A stretch of DNA of 64,000 nucleotides from contig OY726567.1 of assembly GCA_963383645.1 (NCBI GenBank), positions 70,686,997 through 70,750,996 on the forward strand, read 5' to 3'. Origin of the DNA: Muscardinus avellanarius. Lineage: Eukaryota; Chordata; Mammalia; Rodentia; Gliridae. Shown here one piece after another: positions 12,331-24,397 of this stretch. The notes beneath the pieces are model-generated. The model was not told where the DNA came from, searched no databases, and saw nothing but the letters and a program-made list of their open reading frames with translations. Both the position numbers and the translations under genes were made by a program. Position 1 is the stretch's first letter. Each line of letters opens with the position of its first letter.

Positions 12331-13595
12331 CTTAAGGGAACATGTGCTGGATGGCACAGCTGTGCCATGCCCCGTGCTGCCACCGTGCAGCCGCAGCTGA
12401 GCAAGGCAGCCGCTGCCCAGGCCTCTGCAGGCACAACGCCCTGCTGGTGTCTAGCGTGGAGGCAGCCAGCTTCTATCCAACTGGACACTCCATCCGTGCC
12501 ATCAGATGTCGCCACGCCCCTGGAGGGTACAGAACAGATGGAATGAAAGCTGGAGCGCTGCAAGGAGCCTAGTGGTTCCTGGTCATCTCCACTGCCATTG
12601 TAATCCTCTCCGGCATCCCTGGAAAGACCCTTTCTCAGCACTGGGAGGCTGCTGGTCCTGGCGCCAGCCAGCTGGTCTTCTCAGAGCCTCCTCATCCCAA
12701 GTCCTGTCACTTCTGCTCGTGGGCACCAGTCTGGACACGTCGCCCCAGGTCAGGACAGCCCTCCAAGTGTGTGCAGGAGGCTGGGTGCAGGACGCATGGT
12801 AGTCACTGCCAGATGCAGGTCGGCTCTTCTCTCCATGGCTCCGGGGACATGGGAGCAGCCAGCACCACAGCATCCTGGCCAACCACTGGCTTCGGTCCTC
12901 CAGCGTCGCCAGCCTTCAGACTCCACGAAATGGCACCCTCTGGGATCCAGGTGGGGTTCCTCTGCTACTGGATGTATGCTCCCTTAACCAAGCAGGCTGT
13001 CGCCAGGTCCATCAACAGCCTCTCTAAGAGAGGAGAGGGGCCACGGGGCTGGGCACATTCGGGCCCCCACCCTGCCCGTCTCCTGGGAGAGACAAGCAGA
13101 GGTTCTGATCTGGGAAGGGGGGGGGCACAGGCACCAACCTCTTGGTGTTCCACCTCTCGACACAGACACTGACGCACTTCAGAGTAGCTTCCACTGTGCC
13201 CACCAACACTGTGCTCCTTCCCGCTCAGCCCTCTGCAGGGCATGCCAGTGACACACGGCTCTCACTTCCCACAGTAAGCCTGGAGGCCTGTCAACCTCCC
13301 CAGGGCGCGCAGCCACACTGCCAAAGCTATAGCCCACATGAGGGGCTGGCCACCCACAAGTCCCCCAAGCTTTCACACTGAGGAGACTCAGAACAACAAG
13401 AACCCTGCCAGGGAGCACGGCGAACCCGGCTGCGGGCAGGTGCGAGGCCAGGAGTACGCGCGGCTGGCTCTGGTGGGCCAGGCTGACTGGATAAGGCCGT
13501 GCCAACCACCGCCCTGTCGAGTCCCATCTGCCAGCTACTTTGGCAGACAGACTTCCAAATGGTCACTGTTTAGTAGTTCCTCACAACATTAAACC
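12331..13595. other. largest SINE-free stretch of the C7orf50 intron
   Basis: About 1.26 kb, GC-rich, no repeats seen. Several overlapping open frames exist on both strands without family resemblance. A candidate conserved non-coding block or unrecognised exon. Confidence 0.45.
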
Positions 13596-13773
13596 TGGCC
13601 AGGTTTGGCGATGCACACCTGTAATCCCAGTGCTAAGGAGGATGAGATGGGAGGATTGTGGGTTCAAGGTCAGCAGGCAGTAACTTAGTGACACCCTCAT
13701 TCAAAGCAAAAAAATAAAAAGTCCTGAGGGTGTAGTTCAAAAGCAGAATACCCCTGGGTTCAATCCCCAATGA

Positions 13774-13812
<39 letters not shown>
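13596..13812 (+). mobile_element. S-D SINE with (CA)n tail
   Basis: Right half 'gggttcaatccccaatgaga' then (CA)n 13774-13812. Confidence 0.8.
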
Positions 13813-13815
<3 letters not shown>

Positions 13816-14117
13816 GATAAGACCAGGGGGGAGCCCTAACAGAATATCAGACACATTTTTGGCACAAGTACAAGGAGAGACTAAAACATAGCTCATGAGT
13901 ACGTCATTTCTCTATCCCGCAAATGTATACATGCTGTTCATCCACTGATTCCCTTGCCATTCTGTCTAAGGAGTAGCCACCTTGCTACGTGAACGGATGC
14001 AATAAATAATTCTTATCCTCTGTCAGCCACATTTGATTTCTACCCTAAACAAGTGAAAGGATCCACCGAGCCAGTGACAGTCCCTAAAACCACAATGAGA
14101 AGCTGTATGCTAACGTT

Positions 14118-14295
14118 AGGCTGGGCGTGGTGGCACATGCCTGTAATTCCAGTACTCAGGAGGCTGAGGCAGGAGGATGGCAGGTCTGAGGCCAATATGT
14201 GATAACTTAGTGAGATCCTTTTTCAAAACTTAAAAATAAAAGTAAAAATGGCTAGAGTTATAGCTCACTGGTAGAGCACTTCTGGATTCAATCCT

Positions 14296-14338
<43 letters not shown>

Positions 14339-15000
14339 CAGTTTACTATGTCAATTATACCTCATAACACTGCTTTTAAAAAACCACACACAGGCTGGGC
14401 GTGGTGGCGCACGCTTGTAATCCCAGCATTCAGGAGGCTGAGACAGGAGGATCAGGGTTCACAGACAGCCTCAGCTACTTAGTGAGGCCCTTTGCAACTC
14501 AGTGAGATCAAAATAACAAAAAAAATAGGGCTGGGAGAGTAGCTCAGAGGTAGAATGCCCCTGGGTTCAATCTCCAGTACTTGAAAAAAAAAAAAAAAAA
14601 AGCCAGTGGCACACACTTGTAATCCGAGCATTTGAGAGGCTGAGACAGGAGGATCACAGTTTGCAGACAGCCTCAGCTATGTAGTGAGGCCCTAGGGGTG
14701 TTGCTCAGAGGTAGAATGTCCCTAGGTTCTATCCCCAGCACCACAAAAATAAATAAATAAATAATAAATAAATAAATAAATAACTATACATAAACCGGGC
14801 CTGGTGGCACTTGTAATCCCAGTACTTGGGAGGCTGAGACAGGAGGATTGCAGGTTCAAGAACAGCCTCAGCAAGTACTGAGACTCTCGTCAACTTAGCA
14901 AGACCCTGTTTCAAAATCAAAATAAAAGAGAGGGCTGGAGGTGTAGCCTGGAGGTAGAATGCCCCTGAGTTCAGTCCCCAGTACTACAAAAAAAATAAAA
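14118..15000 (+). mobile_element. four B1-dID SINEs in tandem
   Basis: 14118-14336 (S-D, (AC)n tail), 14392-14600 (S-C), 14600-14782 (S-C, left half shortened, AAAT tail), 14792-15000 (S-D). Confidence 0.8.
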
Positions 15001-15690
15001 AGTAAAAAAAAATTAAAAATCACACACAAGACACCACGATACCTACAAAACAAGCCAAAATTAAAAGTGACCCTACCAAGTGCTAGCAAATAGGCAGACC
15101 ACTGACCCTTTACGTGCTGCTGGTGACAACACGCAATGGCATAGCTGCTTTTGAAACTAGTAGTGTGTCACCCTTAAAGATGTCGCAAAAGAAAGCCATG
15201 CTCCTTTGGTGCCCTTGGTCCCCAGAAGCAGGCCTGGACCTAGTATAATCACCTTATCCCAGTGCTAAATGCTGAGCACTGGGACACATTCTGCAGAAAA
15301 GGGTGCATGCCTGGATGCTGGGACAGCTCTTCCTTGGGATGCTGGCCATACAAGGGACAAAGAACACTGCAAGTTAACAACGCCATTGCTTCCACTGACT
15401 AACCTAGAAACCCTTTTCCTGGTGGTAATGGCTCGCGAGCCCAGAACACCGTGGAGGGTATGTGTCGCTTGTCCAGTCAGCTGCCACTGGACAAAGCGCT
15501 GCGAGGGACACAGCTGCTATTGGTCCAGCCTTTCACCACTAAATTCTTGGAGCAGTTACCAATTGCTTATAAGCTTTCCCCAGTAAACCATATGCTATCT
15601 CTGGGCATTTTCTTTGGCTTCTCAGCAACCTACCCCACTGCCCTGGCACAAGCAGGCTGTGGACCCGACAAGCAAATTCTCAGAAAATCG
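15001..15690. other. unassigned sequence
   Basis: No SINE. Two modest plus-strand frames (15269-15586, 15451-15756) resemble nothing I know. Confidence 0.4.
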
Positions 15691-15900
15691 CATGCATACT
15701 TACTGTATGACACAGGAACTCTGGTCCTAGGAATTATGGAAGAAATTAAAGCATAGGAGGACTTAAAAGATGTCCACAACATGTTCATAACAGCTACAAA
15801 CCAGAAATGACTCCAAGTCCTAAAACGGGTACACAGATAAAGAAATTCATGGTAATTCTATGCAGTGGAGTGGTGCTTTCCATAAACATCAAAGACCGAA
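15690..15900 (+). mobile_element. old L1 3' fragment
   Basis: 'atgttcataacagctacaaa' and 'ctatgcagtggagtggtgct' match the L1 3' pattern. The ~600 bp before it is unassigned. Confidence 0.5.
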
Positions 15901-15904
15901 GGGG

Positions 15905-16239
15905 AAGCTGGGCACAGTGGTTCAGGTCTATATCACAGTATTTGGAAGGCTGAGACAGGAGGATACAAGTTCTAAAGGCCAATCTTAGCAACTTACCTAG
16001 ACCCTGTATCAAAATAAAAGGGCTGGGTAGCCCAGTGGGGTGGTTCAAGACTGTAATCCCAGTACTTGGGAGGCTGAGACATGGGGCTCACACGTTCTAG
16101 TATAGCGTCAACAAGTAGTGAGACTCTCATCAACCTAGTGAGACTCTGTCTCCAAATAAAAATAAAATAGGGCTAGGAGTGTAGCTCAGAGGTAGAATGT
16201 CTCTGGGTTCAATCTCCAGCAGCGCGCGCGCGCGCGCGT

Positions 16240-16281
<42 letters not shown>
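15905..16281 (+). mobile_element. two SINEs; (GC)n(AC)n tail
   Basis: 15905-16030 left half; 16031-16220 S-D; alternating purine-pyrimidine tract (gc then ac) at 16221-16281. Confidence 0.75.
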
Positions 16282-16283
<2 letters not shown>

Positions 16284-16797
16284 GAAGGACATGAGAGGAA
16301 ACACCATTAGCAACTGAGCCAAGGAGAGGAGATCTGGCCCTACAAGCCTACCAGTTTGTAATTCCAAGTGGGTGACAACCTAGTACTGAGTAGAGGGGGC
16401 AGGCAGAATTCCACCAAAAAGCAATTCAGCATCCCAGGGAACTGTTTGTAACGACTAGCAGGCACTTGCCCCCAAGGGTATAATGACAAAATCCAGCCAG
16501 AGCAGTCATGGTCCTTGAGGAAAATACCACTGGTGTGAAGTATTTTGGCTCTGAGCGAATTCTCAAGGCCATAAAGTTCACGACCTCATTTTGATGATTT
16601 TAGAAAAACTGAAGGCCTAATGTCTGTGTAATTCACATGTGACTTACTTTCAAAATTACAAGGAAGGAAATCGAGAGCCATTAGTCCCTCACTTCCACAC
16701 AGAAGACCTCAGCCCAGAGGCCTGTGGGTGAGAAAGCCTGTGTGTGGGACCCTGGAAGGCAGATGGATTAAAACGGCACACATATTCTCAAATAAGA
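16282..16797. other. unassigned sequence
   Basis: Possibly an old interspersed repeat; no landmarks recognised. Confidence 0.4.
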
Positions 16798-17332
16798 AGG
16801 CCGGGTGTGGTGGCGCACGCTTGTAATCCCCGCGCTTGGGAGGCGGAGACAGGAAGATCGCACGGGTTCGAAGCCAGCCTCAGCTACTTAGTGAGGCTCT
16901 CAGCAACTTAGTGAGACCCTGTTTCCAAATAAAATATAAAATAGGTCTGGAAGTGTAGCTTGGAAGTAGAAGGCCCCTGGGTTCCATCCCCAGTACCACA
17001 CACACTAAACAAACAAACAAACAAACAAACAAACAAACAAACAAATAAATATAAAGCCAGGCGTGGTGGTGCACGCCTGTAATCCCAGTACTTGGGAGGC
17101 TGAGATGGGAAGATCGCAGGTTCGAGGCCAGCCTCAGAAACTTGGTGATACCCTTAGCAACTTAGACTCTGTTTCAAAATAAAAATAAAGGGTTGGGGAT
17201 ATAGCTTGGATTCAATCCCCAGGACAAATAAAATCCAAACCTCCAGAATAAATAAATAAATTAATTAATTAATAATAAAATAGGGCTGGGGGTATAACTC
17301 AGAGGTAGAGTGCCCTGGGTTCAGTCTCCAGT
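16798..17332 (+). mobile_element. S-B SINE with (AAAC)n tail, S-D SINE, and a lone right half
   Basis: 16798-17003 with (AAAC)n to 17048; 17053-17223; 17278-17332. Confidence 0.8.
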
Positions 17333-17742
17333 AACCCCACCCCTGCCCCCACCCCACCCCCACGAAAGCAAGAGAAAAGAGAGTGAGTGTCCTTCCAGGA
17401 TCGCCTTGTCACCGCACCCAGCCTGCCATTCCCGCGGTGGGTCTGGCCACGGCTCAGCTGCTCGCCCATCAGCATCACTGATGTTCACATTGCAAGTAGA
17501 TGCCAATGAGCACGGGGTACTCCTTATATGGAGCTTCACCCACAGCTGCTACGCAGGCCACACTGACTGAGGACCAGCCAGCCCGCCAGCAGGCAAGGGC
17601 GGGTGTCCGTAAGGACAAAGGCAGCCAGAGGCAGGACGCCAGTGGGCCTCCTATCACCAGCTGGCAGGTGACCCAGCACCAGCAGAACACCCACGCTCTG
17701 GCCCTGGGCACCTGAGCGCTGCTGAGGACCCAACACTGGCCA

Positions 17743-18040
17743 GCCAGGTGCAGCAGGACACACAGGTGATCCCAGATACTCTGGAGGCTGAGGCAGAAAG
17801 ATCCCAAGTTCAAAGCCAGCCCGGGCAGCACAGCAAGACCCTGTCTCACAAAGAAAAAAAAAAAGGTAGCCCACCACACCTGTAATCCCAATACTTGGGA
17901 GGCTGAGACAGGAGGATCGCAGGTCGGAGAGCAGCCTCAGCAACTCAGCAAGCCTGTGTTTCAAAACAAAAAATAAACGGGGATGAGAGTGTAGCTCAGA
18001 GGTAAGATCCCCTGGGTTCAACCCTCAGTACAAAAAGGAA
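17743..18040 (+). mobile_element. B1-like monomer and S-D SINE
   Basis: 17743-17862 'gatcccagatactctggagg' resembles a plain B1 left half; 17870-18040 is a dimer. Confidence 0.65.
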
Positions 18041-18339
18041 AGAAGAAAAGAGAGAAGTGCTTGGCAAATGTGTAGTATTCCTATTGATGAGAAGATGTGA
18101 GAGGAATTCTGCTAGGCACCGCTGACGAGGGAGCGCCTGTCCACTTCCCAACCCACCAGCTCTACGTCTGTGCAGCCAGAGCTGTATTTACAGCAACAGA
18201 GAGGCGCCCGGTCATCAGTCTGCTCTCCAGACCCTGCAGACACTTGGCTGGCTCTGGTGTGACAGTTGTGTTTACTGTCTCCTCTTCATGTGGCTCAGTG
18301 TCTAAGACGAAGACAGAATGCCTGGCATCAACTCTGGAG

Positions 18340-18540
18340 GGATCAGAAAGAGGGGAGAGACGGAGTAAGAGAAGAAGAGGGAGGAGAGGAGAAAGTGGGG
18401 AGAAAGTGCAGGAAAGGGGGTAGGGGAAAGGGAGAAAAAAAGAGGGAGGGAAGGGACAGAGGCGGGAGGAGAGAAGGAGAGAGAAGAGGGGCAGGGAGGA
18501 GGACAGAGGGAGGGAAAGGGGCAGGGAGAGAGGCAGACCT
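18340..18540 (+). repeat. polypurine (GA-rich) tract, ~200 bp
   Basis: Almost pyrimidine-free G/A sequence in the C7orf50 intron; not SINE-derived. Confidence 0.85.
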
Positions 18541-18719
18541 GCCGAACCACAACCATGACCTCCTTCTGTTTCAACCAGTTCAAAAATGGAATGGGCAGGC
18601 CAGCCTAGCCCAGCCTGGTACCCTGGCCATCCTTCTCAAGACCTATGCTATCTGAAGCTTAATCTTCAAGGGCCTTTACAGTAGCAAACTAGACTTGAGA
18701 GGGTTAAAATGATCAGACG

Positions 18720-18920
18720 CTAGCCGGCTCAGTGGCGCACACCTGTAACCCCAGTACTGGGAGGCTGAGATAGGAGGATAATAGGTTCAAGGCTAGCCCC
18801 AGAAACTTAGTGAGACCCTCAGCAACTTAGGGAGATACTGTTTCAAATTTTAAAAAATAAAAATGGCTGGGGGTGTATCTTGGAGGTAGAACGCCCCTGG
18901 GTTCAATCCTCAGTGCCAAG
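18720..18920 (+). mobile_element. B1-dID SINE, S-D
   Basis: Complete, ending 'caatcctcagtgccaag'. Confidence 0.8.
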
Positions 18921-18924
18921 AGAG

Positions 18925-19698
18925 GGGGGGGACTGGACACAGAATGCCTGGTCAAGGCTCCCAGGAAGGATTTCCCAAGGTAGACAGGGTAAACTGAGGC
19001 TCCTCTGGTTCAGAACATACTTCCAGAATGGGAGCTCCATGAATCGTTACCTAGAGAACCTAGAAAGAGAAATGGTAGGTGCCAGGCCCTTCCTAAGACC
19101 AGCAACCAGTCAGACAGAACCCAACCACCTAGGCAACAAGCAAGGCATTCTGGGGCACCTCTGCCGGGCCTGGGGACATCGGAAACCACCCTGTTCTCTC
19201 GTTTCAGGCCCACCAGGGCCTCAGAGCAAGCAAGACAAAGCCCAGGACCAGGAGAGCCGCAACCCCAGACCGCGCAGGCAGCTCCCAAGCCACAGCCCTG
19301 AGTGGGAACTTGAGCTCCATGGAAACCGCTCCCCAAGGGGCAATGAAGTTTCCAGCGCTGGGGGACGGTTCGAGTGTCCTGGCCCAAGCACAGAATGCTC
19401 GTACTGTGGGAAGTGGCTGTGCAGTGTCCAGGGAGCTCCCCAGATGGACATTTCTGGGAGGACAACACAGCAGCCCAAGTGGGGACAGAGGCCGTCCCAT
19501 CTCCACTTGGACTCCAGAGGTCCATTCAGAGGCGCGGGGGAACGGAGGCCAGCGCAGTACTTTTCCACGAGCTCCGTGATGACGGAATGCTGCTCTGCAG
19601 GCCTCGCAACCCACCATTCTTGGATACTTAGGTTCAACTGTCCATATCTTTTCTCTAAAAAATTTACTTAACATCTCCTCTTAATAATTTCCTATGAA
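18925..19698. other. unique stretch open in several frames
   Basis: A 263-codon plus-strand frame begins in the preceding SINE (18880) and ends at 19671; three minus-strand frames of 138-171 codons overlap it. A strong plus-strand acceptor 'ctgttctctcgtttcag' ends at 19207. No family resemblance, so not called as a gene. Confidence 0.35.
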
Positions 19699-20094
19699 AG
19701 CCAGGTGGGTGGCACATGCTGTAATCCTAGCCCTCAGGAAGCTTAGATAGGAGAAGTGCATGTTTGAGGGCAGCCTGGGCAACTTAGCAAGACCCTATCT
19801 CAAAATAAAATATAAAAAGAGCTGGGGGTATAGTTTAGAGGTAGAACGACTCTGAGTTCAATCTCCAGTACCACAAAATAATAATATTGTTTTATCTGTT
19901 TTTGTTTTTGGTGGTACTTTGATTCCTGGGCTATACTCTGGCCTACACTCCCAGACCTATTTTATACTTTCGTATTTTTGGAAACAGGGCCTCTTAAGTC
20001 AGCATGGCTGGCTTCAAACCTGTATGATCCTCCTGTGTCCGCCTCCCAAGCACAGGGATTACAAGCGTGCGCCACCACGCCCAGCTAATATTAT
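19699..20094. mobile_element. SINE pair in opposite orientation
   Basis: 19699-19878 plus (S-D); 19903-20094 minus (S-A), facing tail to tail with T/A-rich sequence between. Confidence 0.8.
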
Positions 20095-20194
20095 TTTTAA
20101 ACTCAGGGTTATTATTACTATTATTTCCCATGAAAACCAGAAGAAGAGTGAGTAAAGAAATATTTTTATCAACAGAAACCAACATACATTCTTA

Positions 20195-20451
20195 AGGAAG
20201 AAGAGTCCACATTTTATTGATAGACTGACTCCCAGAAACACAAAAAGGGGGCTTCAGGACATAAGTGTCCAAGCCACAGCTCCAGGCGGGACACCAGAAT
20301 GAAAGGCCTTCAGCTGGCCAGGGCCAGCCCTCCCCACCCCACTGGCTCACAGGCTGCCTCCAGAAGTGCGGCTGGCGACCTCTGCTGGCCAGTCAGGACA
20401 ACAATTAAACTACGGCGCTAGGACCAAACTTCCATTCCCATTACTTTTTTT
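20195..20451 (-). other. possible alternative last exon of C7orf50
   Basis: On the minus strand an acceptor 'cttcatttctag' (AG at 20452-20453) is followed by unique sequence and an AATAAA (20213-20218). If joined to the C7orf50 coding exon the frame would add KKVMGMEVWS and stop. This is a splice-site and poly(A) reading only; no homology supports it. Confidence 0.25.
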
Positions 20452-20823
20452 CTAGAAATGAAGAAATGAAACACAGGAATAAAACCAACACTAAACCCCT
20501 GCTCACATCAACAGGAAGTCCATCAGAGGTAATTAACTAATTTCAGAAAGCCCAAAAGGCCTTCCATGGTATCACAGGACACAGGTCTGACCAGGTAGTA
20601 GCTTATGTTGACTGACCTAACAGAATTTGTAATCCGTTACGCATATTACGTAATATCCCTGCATCCTAATAACTGTGAAGATAACACAACATAGAAGTAA
20701 CATTTTTTAACACTCAGAACTTGGTGGATAACAACAAAAAATCATATATTTTTAAATGTAAATGTATATGCATATTTTTGTGGTACATACATAAGATTTC
20801 AGGATGAAGAGTAAAAATACACT

Positions 20824-21038
20824 GCAGGGCGTGGTGGCGCACGCTTGTAATCCCCGCACTTGGGAGGCTGAGACAGAAGGATCACACAGGTTCAAAGCCA
20901 ACCTCAGCTACTCAGTGAGGCTCTCAGCAACTTAGTGAGACCCTGTTTCCAAATAAAGTATAAAATAGGTCTGGGAGTATAACCTGGAGGTAGAAAAGCC
21001 CTTAGGTTCCACTCCCAGTACCACCACCACCACCACAA
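20824..21038 (+). mobile_element. B1-dID SINE, S-B, (ACC)n/(AAC)n tail
   Basis: 'ccccgcacttgggaggctg', 'gggagtataacctggagg'. Confidence 0.85.
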
Positions 21039-21073
21039 CAACAACAAAAAAGAAAAAAAATACACAACATTAA

Positions 21074-21506
21074 GCTGGGCATAATGGCACATGCCTCTAA
21101 TCCCAGTACTTGGTAGGATGAGACAGGAAGATGACACATTTGAGGCCAGCATTAGCAACTTAATGAGGCTCCCAGCAACTTAGTGAGACCCTATTTTTTA
21201 TTTTTATTTTTGTTGGTACTGGGGTTCCTGGAAGCCCTTCTACCTCCAGGCTACACTCCCAGGCCTATTTTTATACTTTTACACTTTTTTTTTATTTGGA
21301 AACAGGGTCTCTTAAGCCAGCGTGGCTGGCTTCGAACTTGCGCGATCCTCCTGTCTCCACCTCCCAAGCGTGGGGATTACGAGCGTGCGCTACCACGCCC
21401 AGCAGTGAGACCCTATTTTGAAATAGAAAATAAAATAGGGTAGGGGTTGTAGCTTGGTGGTAGAATACTCTGGGTTCAATCCCTAGTACCAAAAAAAAAA
21501 AAAAAA
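21074..21506 (+). mobile_element. S-D SINE split by an antisense S-A SINE, 16-bp duplication
   Basis: Outer 21074-21197 and 21404-21506; inner minus copy 21198-21403. AGTGAGACCCTATTTT is repeated at 21182-21197 and 21404-21419. Confidence 0.9.
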
Positions 21507-21986
21507 GATAAGATATACAACATTTGGTAAAGATTGTTCATGCATCCTCTTGATAACTATTAAGGCCACAGTTATTTAAATCCATTGCATGTAATTAAAA
21601 GAGTATGTTAATAGTTAAACTTCAAATTATCTAGATACATTTTTAGATGTAAACTTTAAATGCAGGTTCCCTGGCCCTGTGCCACACCTGCGTCATGGAA
21701 AGAGCAGTCTTCCCTTCTCCATGTGCAGCCCCTTCTCTAGAAGCACCTCCCAGATCCACACCCTGCCACCCTGGGCCCTTGCCAGGCCAATCCAGCTCAT
21801 CAGAGTCCCCTGTAAAACAGGAGGTCTCAAATAGCAATCTGCCAATGTGCAGCGAAAGTAACAGTGTCCTGACCCACCGCTTACTCAAGTTCTTCTTTGT
21901 CTTGCAATTGCTTTTAGAGTGCACAGAACGTGGCTACCTGTAGCTGTGCCAGCCTCTGCACCACACAGGGCACACGGCGGCCTTAC

Positions 21987-22115
21987 CTTGGAGCTGGCTT
22001 CCTCAGTGTCTGCTAAGGATTCAGGTGTAGCTGGTATCTCTTCCGCAGAGGACTTCTTCAGTTTTTTGCTCTTTTTCTCTGTCTCTTTGGGACCTTTTCT
22101 CTTCTGTTTTGCCAT
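21987..22115 (-). CDS. C7orf50: C7orf50 first coding exon (43 codons)
   Basis: ATG at 22113-22115 lies one base after the acceptor 'ctctgttgcag'; the exon ends AAG|GTAAGG (GT at 21985-21986) in phase 0. It encodes MAKQKRKGPKETEKKSKKLK and continues to TEEASSK, the same 43-residue length and the same lysine-rich start (MAKQKRK, EKK-KKLKK) that I recall for human C7orf50. The human protein is a poorly characterised ~194-residue nuclear/nucleolar protein. The remaining coding exons are not seen on the minus strand from 1 to 21986, consistent with the very long intron of this gene. ZFAND2A lying upstream on the same strand agrees with the human order. Confidence 0.88.
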
Positions 22116-22191
22116 CCTGCAACAGAGAAAGCATGCTGCTAAATCCATAGGGAAAAAAGAGGCTTTACACCATATATATGTATATATTTGG

Positions 22192-22692
22192 TCATGCCAG
22201 GGATTGAACCCAGCATGCTCAAACACAGCAATACACCCCAAACCTTTTAATTATTTAAATGTTTTTTTGAAACAGGGTCTCATTAAGTTACTACATGCTG
22301 GCCTCCAATCTACAATCCTCCCAAGTATCGTAGGCATGCACCATAGTGCCTGTCTGCCATATAATTTTTTTGTTGTTGTTACTGGGGATTGAACCCAGTG
22401 GGGTTCAACCTCTGAACTATACCTCCAGCCCTTTTTATCTCTTGAAACAGAATCTTAATAGGCTGCTGAAAGTCTAAGCTGCTGAGGCTGGCTACAAATC
22501 TTTGATCCTCCTGTCTTAGCCTCCCAAGTACTGGTATTACAGGCATGCACCACCACACCCTGCTAGGAGCACTTTTTTATTTTTTTATGAGACAGGGTCT
22601 CACTAAGTTTTTAAGACTGGCCTTGGACTTAAAATCCTTTTGTTTTAGTATCCCAAATACTGGGATTATGGGTGTACACCACTAGGCCTGGT
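22192..22692 (-). mobile_element. three antisense SINEs just upstream of the C7orf50 exon
   Basis: 22192-22357, 22366-22564, 22572-22692 (left half only). Same orientation as the gene. Confidence 0.75.
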
Positions 22693-23083
22693 ACATATTC
22701 TCTATTTCTAACAACGTAAGTACAAAGGTTTTTAAGTTAAGAGATACGCCATTTATTGTAAAAACGGGGAAAATCTGTATCTTCCTTAATCATTATATGC
22801 TATGATTATTATTTTCTATGATTCTAGACTAATTCATATTCTTACACAGGCTACAGACAATTCTCCCACCCCACACCCCCAGGGGCATCTGTCCACCAAT
22901 GGGTATAGAGGCTCCAGGACCATAAACAGCCTGGTATATCTCTTCTGAGCCTGTCCAGCACCAACCAGGCCAGACATGAGGATTGATGACAAAACACAGA
23001 TGTAAGATGAAAGATGAGTCTAATCGGGTCTGCTTCTTCCTCAAGGATAGCAGAGAGATCCTCTAAATATACAAAGAGAAAAA

Positions 23084-23333
23084 AAGCCAGGTGCGGTGGG
23101 ACACACCTGGAATCCCAGTACTCGGAGACAGAGCCGGGCATGGTGGCGCACGCTTGTAATCCCCGCGCTTGGGAGGCGGAGACAGGAGGATCGCACAGGT
23201 TCAAAGCCAGCCTCAGCTACTTACTGAGGCTCTCAGCAACTTAGTGAGACCCTGTTTCCAAATAAAAAAAATATAAAAAAAGGTCTGGGAGTATAGCCCG
23301 GAGGTAGAAAGCCTCTGGGTTCCACCCCTAGTA

Positions 23334-23370
<37 letters not shown>

Positions 23371-23510
23371 GGCGGAGACAGGAAAAGCCCAGGTTTGAGG
23401 CCAGCCTCAGAAGCTTACCAAGACCCTGTTTCAAGATTTAAAAAATAAAATAAATTAGGGCCAGGGCTCAGAGGTAGAATGCCCTTGGGTTTAAGAATAG
23501 AAATCTCTCC
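23084..23510 (+). mobile_element. S-B SINE inside an older SINE
   Basis: Outer 23084-23124 and 23369-23510; inner 23131-23335 with (CA)n tail to 23368. Confidence 0.8.
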
Positions 23511-23589
23511 TCCCCCCACCCTCAAAAAAAAAAAAAAAAAAAAAAAACAGGACAAGGTCATGAGGAAGGCAATTGCATTAAAAGGTTGA

Positions 23590-23636
23590 TGGGGCTGGGA
23601 AGGTAGCTCAGTGGTAGAGCTACTCTCTAACACCAC
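23590..23636 (+). mobile_element. ID-type half
   Basis: 'ggggctgggaaggtagctca' and 'gtggtagagc', close to an ID core; truncated. Confidence 0.5.
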
Positions 23637-23639
23637 AAA

Positions 23640-24244
23640 GAAAGGAAAAGGAAAAGAGAAAGGAGGGAAGGAAATCATGCCCCGAAGCACTGAGCATCTT
23701 TAAGACCAGCACCTGGAGCCAAACACCACTCTGAGAAAGAGCCAGGGGATGGAAGGCTGCGCTGGCCTGCGGCCGCCCCACCCCTGTCGGGCAGTCACTG
23801 ACTGCGCTCACAGAGAGTGTGATGACTCTGGAATCAGAAAACTCCAAGCTCCATATTCCTTAATTAAGCCTTATGTTTGAAAAGTATTTGAAGCCAGAGG
23901 CTACAAATTTCAATTAGCAGAGTAATAAGAAATCGTGAAAGAATGAGAGACTGTTGACATAGGGACACTGAACACGCAAAGGATGACGCCAGCCAATTAC
24001 CTGTCAGAGAAGGAAGAAAAGTTCAGCAAATATTTACACTCCAGTTACTGGAAAAGTTAAATCTATATTCATTCTGTACATTATCATTAAAAAATTTAAT
24101 CACTAAGTCTATTTGCTAAAAAGAGGAAAAAGACATTTCCATATTACAGATTGGCTTTTTTTAAAAAAAAAATAGTTCTGTGAGATAGCAAGTCATAACT
24201 CTGAGACGTCGAATATTTGTTTTACAAAATATTTACTTTCATTT
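23640..24244. other. unassigned sequence
   Basis: No repeat landmarks apart from A/T-rich runs; precedes the old L1. Confidence 0.4.
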
Positions 24245-24396
24245 TTGTTCAACTGTCTTTCAACAGGGGTGCCTAGATAATTCAAAGAACAGTCTCTTCA
24301 ACAAATGGTGCCGGGACAACTGAATAACTACATACAAAAAGAATGAATTTGGGGCCCTACCTCATCCCATACACAAAAATTAACTCAAAATGGATC
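24245..24396 (+). mobile_element. old L1 ORF2 fragment
   Basis: Contains the familiar ORF2 stretch 'tcttcaacaaatggtgccgg' and 'ccataCACAAAAATTAACTC'-like sequence. First piece of a single L1 continued at 25310, 26030, 26938 and 27540, split by SINEs. Confidence 0.7.
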
Positions 24397-24397
24397 A

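Noticed and set aside
18266..18655. 129-codon Glu/Arg/Gly-rich frame
   Set aside because: Translation of the polypurine tract, which is low-complexity.
1..21986. Remaining C7orf50 coding exons and the intronic microRNA MIR339 known from human
   Set aside because: I looked on the minus strand for the charged KKERKKEE-type exon and for the miR-339 sequence and found neither; they are expected beyond the window.
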